Below are positions 32,805 to 41,241 of a stretch of 64,000 nt of DNA, one piece after another. How positions within the stretch are numbered: the first letter of the stretch is position 1; the number at the start of each line of letters is the position of its first letter. Below the pieces are notes generated by a model that saw only the letters and a program-made list of their open reading frames with translations, ran no database searches and was not told where the DNA came from. The translations under genes and the position numbers were made by a program. The DNA is from Methylobacterium oryzihabitans (lineage in GTDB: Bacteria; Pseudomonadota; Alphaproteobacteria; Rhizobiales; Beijerinckiaceae): the NCBI RefSeq assembly GCF_004004555.2, contig NZ_SACP01000001.1:248001-312000 (forward strand). The letters run 5' to 3'.

Positions 32805-35800
32805 TGCGGATTGCCGTCCCTCGCGCCGCCGCCGCGCTCGTCGTCCTGCTGGCCCTGGCCTGGCTCGGCCACGCCTCCCTCGGGCTCGCCGCCGAAGCCG
32901 AGAAGACGGTGCTCGGCGGGCTGCTGTCGCGGGTGCTCTCGACGCCGACCTCGCGGGTGTCGATCGGCGCGGTCGACGGCGCGCTGTCCTCGGACGCGAC
33001 GATCCGCGACGTCACCATCGCCGACCGCGACGGGGTGTGGCTGCGCCTCGACCGGGCGCGGCTGATCTGGCGCCGCACCGCGCTGCTGTCGCGCCGGCTC
33101 GAGGTCGACCGGCTCGAGATCGGCCGGCTTGAGGTGCTGCGCCGGCCGCTGCCCTCGGCCGCCGGCTCGGACGCGCCGGAGGCCGACCAATCGCTGCTGC
33201 CCGAACTGCCGGTGAAGGTCGAGGTCAAGACCTTCGGCCTCGGCGAATTCGTCCTCGGCGAGCCGGTGATCGGGCAGGCCGCCCGCCTCGCCGGGGCCGG
33301 ACAGGCGACGCTCGGCAACCCGAGCGAGGGGCTCGACCTGTCGCTCGGCATCCGCCGGCTCGACCAGCCCGGCCACGCCACCCTGCGCCTCGCCTTCGTG
33401 CCGCAGGGCGAGCGGCTGGAGCTGAAGCTCGCCCACGACGAGCCCGCCGGCGGCCTGCTCGCCCGGGCCGTCAACCTGCCGGGCCTCCCGCCCGTCACCC
33501 TCGACCTCGACGGGCGCGGGCCGCTCGACGCCTGGGCCGCCACCCTGGCGTTCAAGGCCGGCGACGACATCGGCGCCGAAGGCCGCGCCCGCATCGACCG
33601 GGCCGGGCGCGAGCGCCGGATGACCCTCGACCTCGCCTCGCGCATCGAGGGGCTGATGCCCGGCCCGGCCGCCGCGGTCTTTTCCGGCACCACCCGGCTC
33701 GACGGGGCCCTGCGCTTCGGCGACGACGGCGCGCTCGGCGTCGACCGATTCGAGCTCGCCTCCCGCACCGCCCGCCTCGCCCTCTCGGGAGGGGTCGACG
33801 CGGGCCGGCGCGCCGACCTCGCCCTCCAGGCGCGGGCGCTGCCGACCGAGGGCGGCGTCACCAAGGCCGGCGAGGCGACCCTGGAGGCGCTGACCTTCGA
33901 CGGCAGCGTCAAGGGACCGCTCGCGGCGCCGGCGGTCGTCGGGCGCCTGCGCGCCGCCGGCCTCGCCGCCGCCGGCAGCCGGCTCGACCGGATCACCGCC
34001 GACCTCGCCGCCGAGCCGCTGCCGCCGCTCCCCGCCGGCCAGTCCTTCCGCCTCTCCGCCGACGCGGCGGTCGAGGGCCTGAGCCTCGCCGATCCGGCCC
34101 TGCGCCGGGCCGTCGGCCCGCGCGCCGCCCTCTCCTTGCGCGGCACGCTGGGCCCGGACGGCGTCGCCGACCTGAGCGAGGTCGTCCTCGACGGCCCGGT
34201 GGCGACGGCGCGCTATGCCGGCCGGATCGGCCGCGACGTCCTCACCGGCACTCTCAAGGCGGAATTGCGCGACATCGCCGGGTTCTCGCTGCTGGCCGGG
34301 CGCCCGCTCGCCGGCCGCGTCACCGCCGAGGTGGCGTTCTCGGGCGATCCGGGCCGCGGCGGCGTCACCGCCGACGTCTCGGCACGCACCGAAAAACTCG
34401 CCCTCGGCACGCCGGCCCTCGACCGGACGCTAGGGCGCGAGCCCCGCTTCGCCGGCCGCCTCACCCGCCTGCGCGACGGCTACGCCTTCCAGGCGGTGCG
34501 CCTCGACGGCGCCGCCGTGACCGCGACCCTCGACGGCCGCGCCACCGCGACCCAGGCCGACGTCGCCGGCCGGGTGGTGCTGCCCGATCTCGCGACCCTC
34601 GACCCGGACCTCGGCGGCCGGGCGACCCTCGACGGCCGGCTCACCGGCTCGCTGGAACGGCCCGACCTCAGCCTCGTCGCGGCGGCGCCGGAGGCGCGGG
34701 CGCTCGGCCGGCCGATCCGCGGCCTCGCACTCGACCTCAAGGCCCGCGACGTCACCGGGGCGCTGGACGGCACCCTCGCCCTGTCCGGCGCGGTCGACGG
34801 CAAGCCGCTCACCGGCGACGCCCATCTCGCCCGCGCCGGCGAGACGTGGCGCCTCGACCGCCTCGCCCTCGCCCTCGGCTCGGTGGCGGCGCAGGGCGCG
34901 GTGACGCTCGCCGGCGACGGCCTCGCGGCCGGCGACCTGTCGCTGCGCGCCGGCGACCTCGACGACCTCTCGGCGCTCGCCCTCACCCGCCTCGCCGGCC
35001 GGCTCGACGCCGCCCTGTCACTGTCGGCGGCCGAGGGACGGCAGGATGCGCGCCTGCGGGCGACAGGAGCCGGAATCCGGGCGGCCGGCCTGTCGCTGGC
35101 GCGGCTCGACGCCGACCTCGCCGGCACCGACCTGCGCCGGGCGCCGCGGGTGTCCGGCCGCCTCGCCGCCGACCGGGTCGACCTCGGCGGCGAGACGATC
35201 GAATCGGTTCGCCTCGATGCGGTGCCGGCTGCGGCCGGCAGCGACCTGACGCTCCAGGCCAGGGCCCGCGGCTTCGCCCTCGACGGGGCCGGCCGGCTGC
35301 TGCCCGGTCCGCCGGTGCGGCTCGACCTCGCGCGCTTCGCCGCGACCCGCGGCCGCGACCGCCTCGCCCTCGCCGGCCCGGCCTCGCTCACGCTGGAGGA
35401 CGACGGCGTGCGGGTCGAGGGCCTCGCGGTGGCGGCCGGGAGCGGGCGCATCGCCCTCGACGGCCGCCTCGGCCGGCGCCTCGACGCCCGGCTGTCGCTG
35501 ACGGCGGTGCCGCTGGCGCTCGCCCGGATCGCCGATCCGTCGCTCTCGCTGTCCGGCACCCTCGACGGCGACGCGACCCTGACCGGCCGGGCCGAGAGCC
35601 CGGAGGGGCGCTACCGCCTCGCGCTCGCCCGCCTCGTCACCCCCGAGACCCGCGCGGCCGGGCTGCCAGCGGTCGAGGCCCGCGCCGCCGGCACCCTCGC
35701 GGACGGCCGCGCGAGCCTCGACGGCACCGCCACCGCGGGCCGCGGCGCCAGCCTGTCGGTCTCCGGCTCGGTGCCGGTCGAGACCGGCGGCGCCCTCGCC

Positions 35801-37111
35801 CTGCGGGTGCGCGGCACCCTCGACGCGGCGCTCGCCAACTCGCTGCTGGCCGCCGGCGGCCAGCGGGTCACCGGCCGGGTCGCCCTCGATGCCGGGCTCG
35901 GCGGCACGTTCTCGGCGCCCCGGGTCGACGGCGCCGCGACCGTGACGGGCGGCAGCTTCACCGACCCGCTCCAGGGCATCCGGCTGACCGACATCCAGGG
36001 CCGGATCACCGGCCGCGGCGACACCGTGGTGATCGAGCGGCTGACCGCGGCGACCCGCAACGGCGGGACGTTGCGGGTCGCGGGCCGGGTCGCGGTCGAT
36101 CCCGCCGCCGGTTTTCCCGGCAGCCTGACCATCGCGGGCGAGCGGGCCGAACTGGTGGCGAGCCCGCTGATGGACGCGGTGGCGAGCCTCGACCTGTCGC
36201 TGACGGGGCCGCTCGCCCGCACGCCGAAGGTCGCCGGCCGGGTCGACGTGATCTCCCTCGACGTCGCGGTGCCCGACCGCCTGCCCTCGACGGTGCGGCC
36301 GCTGCCCGGCGTGCGCCACGTCAACGCCCCGCCGGAATTACGAGCGCAGCTCGCCGCCCAGGCCCGGCGCGACCGGCGGGCGCGGGCCAAGCGGAGTGCG
36401 CCGTTCGTCGCCACCCTCGACGTCGCGGTGAACGCCCCCGGCCGCATCACCGTGCGCGGGCGCGGCATCGACGCCGAGCTCGGCGGCGCCCTGCGGCTGA
36501 CCGGCACCTCGCGGGCGCCGCAGGCCAACGGCGCCTTCGACATGCGCCGCGGCCGGATCGCGCTCGCCGGCCAGAGCCTCGACTTCACCCGCGGCCGGCT
36601 CACCTTCGCGGGCGACCTCGCCGCGCCGGAGCTCGACTTCGCCGCCCAGACCCAGGCGTCGGACGTGATCGCCCGCGTCGCCGTCACCGGCCCGGCCGAC
36701 CAGCCGGTCTTCGTGCTCAGTTCCACGCCGCCGCTGCCGCAGGACGAGGTGCTGTCGCGCCTGCTGTTCAAGAAGGCGACCGGCGGCCTGTCGCCGTTCC
36801 AGGCGCTCCAGCTCGCCCAGGCGGTGGCGCAGCTCTCCGGCGGCGCCGGCGGCCCCGACGCCTTCGACAGCGCGCGCCGCAGCCTCGGCCTCGACGGGCT
36901 CGACATCCAGACCGGCGCCAAGGGCGGCCCGGCGGTCGGCCTGTCGCGGGCGCTCGGCGAGCGGGTCAATGTCGGCGTCCGCGCCGGCGCCCGCCCGGAG
37001 GACAGCGCCGCCACGGTCACCTACGACGTCACCGGCCGGATCAAGGTCCAGGGCGAGGCCGGGGCGGACGGGCGCACGGCGGTCGGCGTCGGGGCGGAGT
37101 GGGAGTATTGA
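32804..37111 (+). CDS. tamB: Translocation and assembly module protein TamB
   Basis: A 1435-residue periplasm-spanning protein. One N-terminal membrane anchor (AAAALVVLLALAWLGHASLG) is followed by a very long beta-rich region with AsmA-like repeats (TSRVSIGAVDGALSSDATIRDVTI), and the C-terminal DUF490 domain (GAFDMRRGRIALAGQSLDFTRGRLTF; DVIARVAVTGPADQPVFVLSSTPPLPQDEVLSRLLF). TamB connects inner membrane to TamA in the outer membrane and is thought to move phospholipid and/or help protein insertion. ATG 32804 overlaps the tamA TGA. Size and domain order are typical. Confidence 0.93.
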   Translation: MRIAVPRAAAALVVLLALAWLGHASLGLAAEAEKTVLGGLLSRVLSTPTSRVSIGAVDGALSSDATIRDVTIADRDGVWLRLDRARLIWRRTALLSRRLEVDRLEIGRLEVLRRPLPSAAGSDAPEADQSLLPELPVKVEVKTFGLGEFVLGEPVIGQAARLAGAGQATLGNPSEGLDLSLGIRRLDQPGHATLRLAFVPQGERLELKLAHDEPAGGLLARAVNLPGLPPVTLDLDGRGPLDAWAATLAFKAGDDIGAEGRARIDRAGRERRMTLDLASRIEGLMPGPAAAVFSGTTRLDGALRFGDDGALGVDRFELASRTARLALSGGVDAGRRADLALQARALPTEGGVTKAGEATLEALTFDGSVKGPLAAPAVVGRLRAAGLAAAGSRLDRITADLAAEPLPPLPAGQSFRLSADAAVEGLSLADPALRRAVGPRAALSLRGTLGPDGVADLSEVVLDGPVATARYAGRIGRDVLTGTLKAELRDIAGFSLLAGRPLAGRVTAEVAFSGDPGRGGVTADVSARTEKLALGTPALDRTLGREPRFAGRLTRLRDGYAFQAVRLDGAAVTATLDGRATATQADVAGRVVLPDLATLDPDLGGRATLDGRLTGSLERPDLSLVAAAPEARALGRPIRGLALDLKARDVTGALDGTLALSGAVDGKPLTGDAHLARAGETWRLDRLALALGSVAAQGAVTLAGDGLAAGDLSLRAGDLDDLSALALTRLAGRLDAALSLSAAEGRQDARLRATGAGIRAAGLSLARLDADLAGTDLRRAPRVSGRLAADRVDLGGETIESVRLDAVPAAAGSDLTLQARARGFALDGAGRLLPGPPVRLDLARFAATRGRDRLALAGPASLTLEDDGVRVEGLAVAAGSGRIALDGRLGRRLDARLSLTAVPLALARIADPSLSLSGTLDGDATLTGRAESPEGRYRLALARLVTPETRAAGLPAVEARAAGTLADGRASLDGTATAGRGASLSVSGSVPVETGGALALRVRGTLDAALANSLLAAGGQRVTGRVALDAGLGGTFSAPRVDGAATVTGGSFTDPLQGIRLTDIQGRITGRGDTVVIERLTAATRNGGTLRVAGRVAVDPAAGFPGSLTIAGERAELVASPLMDAVASLDLSLTGPLARTPKVAGRVDVISLDVAVPDRLPSTVRPLPGVRHVNAPPELRAQLAAQARRDRRARAKRSAPFVATLDVAVNAPGRITVRGRGIDAELGGALRLTGTSRAPQANGAFDMRRGRIALAGQSLDFTRGRLTFAGDLAAPELDFAAQTQASDVIARVAVTGPADQPVFVLSSTPPLPQDEVLSRLLFKKATGGLSPFQALQLAQAVAQLSGGAGGPDAFDSARRSLGLDGLDIQTGAKGGPAVGLSRALGERVNVGVRAGARPEDSAATVTYDVTGRIKVQGEAGADGRTAVGVGAEWEY

Positions 37112-37156
37112 GGCGGCGTCGCTCCGGAACCCGTTGATGGTGCGACTCGCGCGCTA

Positions 37157-37342
37157 ACCCTCCCCCCTTTGCGGGGGAGGGTGGCCTGCGGAGCAGGCCG
37201 GGAGAGGGGAACGCGACAGTGCCGGACGGAGCGCCAGACACGGCCACCGAGCCAGATCAGGAAGCGTGGTTCCCCTCTTGCGGGACTTCGTCCCGGCCCG
37301 CCCGGCCTCCGCCGGGCACCCTCCCCCGCAGAGGGGGAGGGT
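37157..37342. repeat. Pair of facing CCCTCCCCC palindromes
   Basis: ACCCTCCCCC...GGGGGAGGGT hairpins occur at 37157-37182 and again at 37318-37342, and the sequences GGGAGAGGGG (37200-37209) and CCCCTC (37273-37278) between them are also complementary, so the whole 186-bp segment can fold as nested stems. This is typical of REP/BIME intergenic repeats and may end tamB transcription from one side and the permease operon from the other. Confidence 0.6.
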
Positions 37343-37400
37343 TCGAGTGGCGCCTCACCGTCGATCGCTCACGAGGACGACGCGCCCCCCTCCGTACCCC

Positions 37401-38198
37401 TCACACCGGCACCCCCGCCGCCCGGCCCCGCCGGGCCGCAATCAGCGAGGCCGCGAGCACGCCGAGGCTGACCGCGGCGATGAGCAGGGTCGAGATCGCG
37501 TTGATCTCCGGCGTCACCCCGAGGCGGACCTGGCTGTAGAGCCGCATCGGCAGGGTCGTGGCACCGGGACCGGAGACGAAGCTCGCGATCACGAGGTCGT
37601 CCATCGACAGGGTGAAGGCGAGCAGGAACCCGGCGATCACCGCCGGGGCGATCAGCGGCAGCGTCACGGTGAAAAAAACCTGTTCCGGCGGGGCGCCGAG
37701 GTCGGCCGCCGCCTCCAGCAGCGAGCGGTCGATGCTGCGCAGGCGCGCCTGCACCACCACCGCCACGAAGGACAGGGTGAAGGTGGCGTGGGCGATCACG
37801 ATGGTGACGAGGCCGCGGTCGATGCCGAGCCCGACGAACAGCAGCAGCAGCGACAGCCCGGTGATGACCTCGGGCATCACCATCGGGGCGTAGACGAGGC
37901 CGCTGAGCAGCGGCCGGCCCGGCAGCCGGCGCCGGTCGAGGGCGAAGGCCGCGAGGGTGCCGAGCACCGTGGCGAGGCTCGCGGAGGCGAGCGCGACCTT
38001 CAGCGTCACGGTCGTCGCGGCGACGAGGGCACTGTCGGCGAGCAGGGCCGCGTACCAGCGGGTCGAGAACCCGCCCCACACGGTGACGAGCCGCGACTCG
38101 TTGAACGAGTAGACGACCAGCAGCAGGATCGGCCCGTACAGGAAGGCGAGGCCGAGCGCGAGCGCGATGCGGGCGAGCGGGTGCATCGCGGCGCTCAC
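37401..38198 (-). CDS. Polyamine-type ABC transporter permease (PotI/PotC-like)
   Basis: A 265-residue inner-membrane permease with six hydrophobic segments and the BPD_transp_1 EAA-like loop LLEAAADLGAPPEQVFFTVTLPLIAPAV. The last helices contain SMDDLVIASFVSGPGATTLPM, which is typical of the PotC/PotI type. It starts at GTG 38198, overlapping the upstream permease stop (GTGA), and is the last gene of a three-gene minus-strand operon. It would pair with the PotH-like subunit to carry a substrate such as spermidine or putrescine; the substrate is inferred from the family only. Confidence 0.9.
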   Translation of the reverse strand: MSAAMHPLARIALALGLAFLYGPILLLVVYSFNESRLVTVWGGFSTRWYAALLADSALVAATTVTLKVALASASLATVLGTLAAFALDRRRLPGRPLLSGLVYAPMVMPEVITGLSLLLLFVGLGIDRGLVTIVIAHATFTLSFVAVVVQARLRSIDRSLLEAAADLGAPPEQVFFTVTLPLIAPAVIAGFLLAFTLSMDDLVIASFVSGPGATTLPMRLYSQVRLGVTPEINAISTLLIAAVSLGVLAASLIAARRGRAAGVPV

Positions 38199-39106
38199 GG
38201 CTCGCGCTCCAGCCGCCGCGCCTCGGCCTCGCGGAACAGCACCACCGGCAGGGCGACGAGGAGCAGCATCGCCATCGCGACGGCGCTGGCGAGCGGCCAG
38301 TCGCGGTTGGAGAAGAACTCGCTCCACAACACCCGGCCGAGCATCAGCGTGTCGGCGCCGCCGAGCAGGTCGGGGATGATGAACTCGCCGACGATCGGGA
38401 TGAAGCACAAGAGCGCCCCGGCGACGAGGCCGGGCAGCGACAGCGGCAGGGTGATGCTCAGGAACGCCCCGAGCCGGCTCGCGCCGAGGTCGCGGGCGGC
38501 CTCGATCAGGCCGCGGTCGAGGCGCTCCAGGGCGGCGTAGAGCGGCAGCACCATGAACGGCAGGTAGGCGTAGACCACTCCGACCATCACGGCGGCCGGG
38601 CTGTTGAGGATCGCGAGCGGCTGGTCGATCAGCCCGAGCGCCAGGAGCGCCCGGTTGAGGAAGCCGTCGCCCTTCAGGATCGCGATCCAGGCATAGACCC
38701 GGATCAGGAAGCTGGTCCAGAACGGGACCACCATCAGGGCGACGAGGAGCGGCTGCCAGCGCCGCGCGGCCCGGGCCATCGCGTAGGCGATCGGATACCC
38801 GATGACGGCCAGCAGCGCGGTGCCGCCGGCCGCGACGGCGAGCGAGGTCAGCGCCGCGTCGAGGTAGAGCGGATCGCGCACGAGCGTGCGGTAGTTCTCG
38901 AAGTCGAGGGCGGCGAGCAGGTTGGCCCAGCCGGCGATCCCCGCCTCCCAGTCGAGCACCGGCGTGTAGGGCGGCAGCGCCGTCGCCGGGTCGGACAGGC
39001 TGATCTTCAGCACGATCGCGAAGGGCAGGCCGAAGAACGCCGCGAGCCAGCCGAAAGCCAGGACCGGCCCGGCGACCTGGCGCAGGCGCTCCGCCAGAGC
39101 GGTCAT
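38195..39106 (-). CDS. Polyamine-type ABC transporter permease (PotH/PotB-like)
   Basis: A 303-residue permease with six to seven hydrophobic segments. The EAA loop is LIEAARDLGASRLGAFLSITLPLSLPGLVAGA; the segment FIPIVGEFIIPDLLGGADTLMLG near the C terminus is characteristic of PotB/PotH. It is translationally coupled to both neighbours (ATGA overlap with potA-like, GTGA with potI-like). Together these form the membrane channel of a spermidine/putrescine-type importer. The operon has no binding-protein gene at either end. Confidence 0.9.
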   Translation of the reverse strand: MTALAERLRQVAGPVLAFGWLAAFFGLPFAIVLKISLSDPATALPPYTPVLDWEAGIAGWANLLAALDFENYRTLVRDPLYLDAALTSLAVAAGGTALLAVIGYPIAYAMARAARRWQPLLVALMVVPFWTSFLIRVYAWIAILKGDGFLNRALLALGLIDQPLAILNSPAAVMVGVVYAYLPFMVLPLYAALERLDRGLIEAARDLGASRLGAFLSITLPLSLPGLVAGALLCFIPIVGEFIIPDLLGGADTLMLGRVLWSEFFSNRDWPLASAVAMAMLLLVALPVVLFREAEARRLEREP

Positions 39107-40218
39107 GCCGGCGCTCCGGCGGAGACCGGACCCTCGGGGACCAGGGCCGCCGCCTCGGGCGCGTAGCCGAGGCGCAGGGCGGCGCCGGGCTCCGGAACCG
39201 CGCCGCCGGCGGGAACCGCCGCCCGCAGCACCGGCCCGGCCGCGGTCGCGACCCGCAGCATCACCCGGTCGCCGAGATAGGTCGCGTCGAGCACCGTGCC
39301 GGGCAGCTCGCCGTCCGGGCGCGGCGCCAGCCGCTCGGGGCGCAGCACCAGCAGGCCCGGCGCGCCCTCCGGCCCGGCGCCGTGGGCGTCGAACCCCTCC
39401 AGCCGGCCGAGAGCGGTGTCGAGGGCCCGGCGCTCCCCCGCCCCGCCGGCCCCGAGGGTGCCGGGGATCAGGGTGGCGTCGCCGAGCAGCCCAGCGACGA
39501 AGCGGCTCGCCGGGCGCTCGTAGAGCGCGTCGGCGCGGCCGACCTGAACCAGCCGGCCGCCCTCCATCACGCCGATGCGGTCGGCGAGCGTCATCGCCTC
39601 GGCGGGATCGTGGGTGACGACCACGAAGGTGGTGCCGAGGCGGCGCTGGAGCGCCCGCAGCTCGCCCTGGGTCGCCTCGCGCAGGGAGCGGTCGAGGGCG
39701 CCGAGGGGCTCGTCGAGGAGCAGCACCCGCGGCCGCCGCGCCAGCGCCCGGGCGAGCGCCACCCGCTGGCGCTGGCCGCCCGAAAGCCGGTCGGGCCGGC
39801 GTCCGGCATACTCCTCCATCCGAACCAGCCGCAGCATCTCGGCGACCCGGGCGTCGCGCTCCGCCGCCGGCATCCCGGCCTGCCGCAGCCCGTAGGCGAC
39901 GTTGCCGGCGACGCTCATGTGCGGGAACAGGGCGTAGGACTGGAACATCATGTTGACCGGCCGCCGGTGCGGCGGGGTGCCGGCGAGGTCCTGGCCATCG
40001 AGGAGGATGCGACCCGCGCTCGGTTCCTCGAACCCGGCGAGCATGCGCAGCAGGGTGGACTTGCCGCAGCCCGAGGGCCCGAGCAGGCAGAAGAACTCGC
40101 CGGCGGCGAGGTCGAGGCTCACCTCCGCCACCGCCGTGACGGCGCCGAACCGTTTGGCGACGCGCTCGAAGCGGAGGTGGCCGGTGGCAGGCGGCGAGGC
40201 GGGAGAGGCGGTCGTCAC
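39103..40218 (-). CDS. Polyamine-type ABC transporter ATP-binding protein (PotA/PotG-like)
   Basis: A 371-residue ATPase. Walker A is GPSGCGKST, the signature motif is RLSGGQRQRVALARALA, Walker B is RVLLLDEPLGALD, and the switch histidine is in VVVTHDPAEAMTL. A C-terminal TOBE domain (LRPERLAPRPDGELPGTVLDATYLGDRV) marks the PotA/CUT1-type importer family. It energises the two downstream permeases. The start GTG 40218 is chosen just before TTASPASPP; no strong Shine-Dalgarno precedes it. Confidence 0.92.
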   Translation of the reverse strand: MTTASPASPPATGHLRFERVAKRFGAVTAVAEVSLDLAAGEFFCLLGPSGCGKSTLLRMLAGFEEPSAGRILLDGQDLAGTPPHRRPVNMMFQSYALFPHMSVAGNVAYGLRQAGMPAAERDARVAEMLRLVRMEEYAGRRPDRLSGGQRQRVALARALARRPRVLLLDEPLGALDRSLREATQGELRALQRRLGTTFVVVTHDPAEAMTLADRIGVMEGGRLVQVGRADALYERPASRFVAGLLGDATLIPGTLGAGGAGERRALDTALGRLEGFDAHGAGPEGAPGLLVLRPERLAPRPDGELPGTVLDATYLGDRVMLRVATAAGPVLRAAVPAGGAVPEPGAALRLGYAPEAAALVPEGPVSAGAPA

Positions 40219-40359
40219 GTCGTCCGGGGAGGCGGCGGGGCGGGAATGCTCAGATACGCGACGGGGGCGGGGAAGCGTCAAGCCTCGGCGGTGCGAGGGT
40301 TTGCGCAGGTCGCGCAAATCGCGCAGAATCGGGACAGATCCTGTCGCGAGTCGTCCGTC

Positions 40360-40629
40360 ATGGCTGAACCCGTCCCGGCCTCCGAGTTCACCCGCAACTT
40401 CGGACGCTACCGCATGCAGGCCCAGCGAGAGGCGGTGCCGGTGTCCAGCCACGGCGCCATCACGGGCTATTTCGTCTCTGCCCACGAATATGAGGCGTTT
40501 CGCCGGTACAAGGCCAGCCGCCGCAGCTTCGCGACGGCCGATCTTCCCGACGAGGAGGTCGAGGCGATCGCCTCCTCCCGGATGGACGACCGGCACGCGC
40601 ATCTCGACGCCCTGCTGGACGAGGAATAG
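40360..40629 (+). CDS. Phd/YefM-like antitoxin
   Basis: An 89-residue protein with the Phd/YefM DNA-binding fold signature ASEFTRNFGRYRMQAQREAVPVSSHGAITGYFVSAHEYEAF. In Phd/YefM modules the N-terminal half binds operator DNA and the C-terminal half neutralises the toxin; here the C-terminal tail (DDRHAHLDALLDEE) is acidic. It is nine bases upstream of the toxin-like gene on the same strand, so the pair is one operon. Confident about the fold; the partner type is unusual for Phd. Confidence 0.8.
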   Translation: MAEPVPASEFTRNFGRYRMQAQREAVPVSSHGAITGYFVSAHEYEAFRRYKASRRSFATADLPDEEVEAIASSRMDDRHAHLDALLDEE

Positions 40630-40638
40630 GGGCACCCC

Positions 40639-41067
40639 GTGGCCCTTCCCGAGCCGGAGCCGGGTCTGGTGGTGTCGTACGCCTATCTCTGGCACCGGGA
40701 AGCTGTCGCCGGTCTCGATGAGGGCCGCAAGGACCACCCGGGCGTCATCGTCTTGTCGGTCCGGCAACCGAGGGCCTCGCCCATGGTGACCGTCCTGCCG
40801 ATCACCCATAGCCCGCCTCACGATCAGGCCGCGGCCGTCGAGATTCCGGCCGCGGTCAAACGCCACCTGCGCCTGGACGATGCACCGTCCTGGATCGTGG
40901 TCAGCGAGGGCAACGTCTTCGACTGGCCGGGCTACGATCTGCGCCCGACCGTGACCGGGGGCGGCTATGCCTACGGCTTCCTTCCGCCCCGCCTCTTCTC
41001 CAGGGTGGTCACTGCCTTCGCGGGTTTCCACCGGCGCGGTCGCAGCCGTCTGACGTCGAGGTCGTGA
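40639..41067 (+). CDS. PemK-like toxin-type protein
   Basis: A 142-residue protein starting at GTG 40639. It begins GLVVSYAYLWHREAVAGLDEGRKDHPGVIVLSV and has MVTVLPITHSPPHDQAAAVEIPAAVKRHLRLDDAPSWIVV, a pattern I know from PemK-like plasmid-maintenance toxins in methylobacteria, typically beside a Phd/AbrB-like antitoxin. The MazF/PemK fold cuts mRNA; the V-L-P-I-T-H segment corresponds to the conserved core. Catalytic activity has to be taken as inferred because the usual PemK arginine/threonine pair is not unambiguous. It lies directly after the antitoxin-like gene. Confidence 0.72.
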   Translation: MALPEPEPGLVVSYAYLWHREAVAGLDEGRKDHPGVIVLSVRQPRASPMVTVLPITHSPPHDQAAAVEIPAAVKRHLRLDDAPSWIVVSEGNVFDWPGYDLRPTVTGGGYAYGFLPPRLFSRVVTAFAGFHRRGRSRLTSRS

Positions 41068-41241
41068 TCGCGCGTCGGACCAAGGTGGGGGGCCGCCGCG
41101 CCTTGTGCCTCCGGCCCACGGGCGTAACCTCTCCCCCGGCACGCACCCGATCCGCCGGCCCCGGCGGGTCCGCATCTCCTCCCGAGACGTGTCGCGGACT
41201 GGGCGTCTCCTTCCCGACGGGAGGAGACGCCGCCTTCCCGC

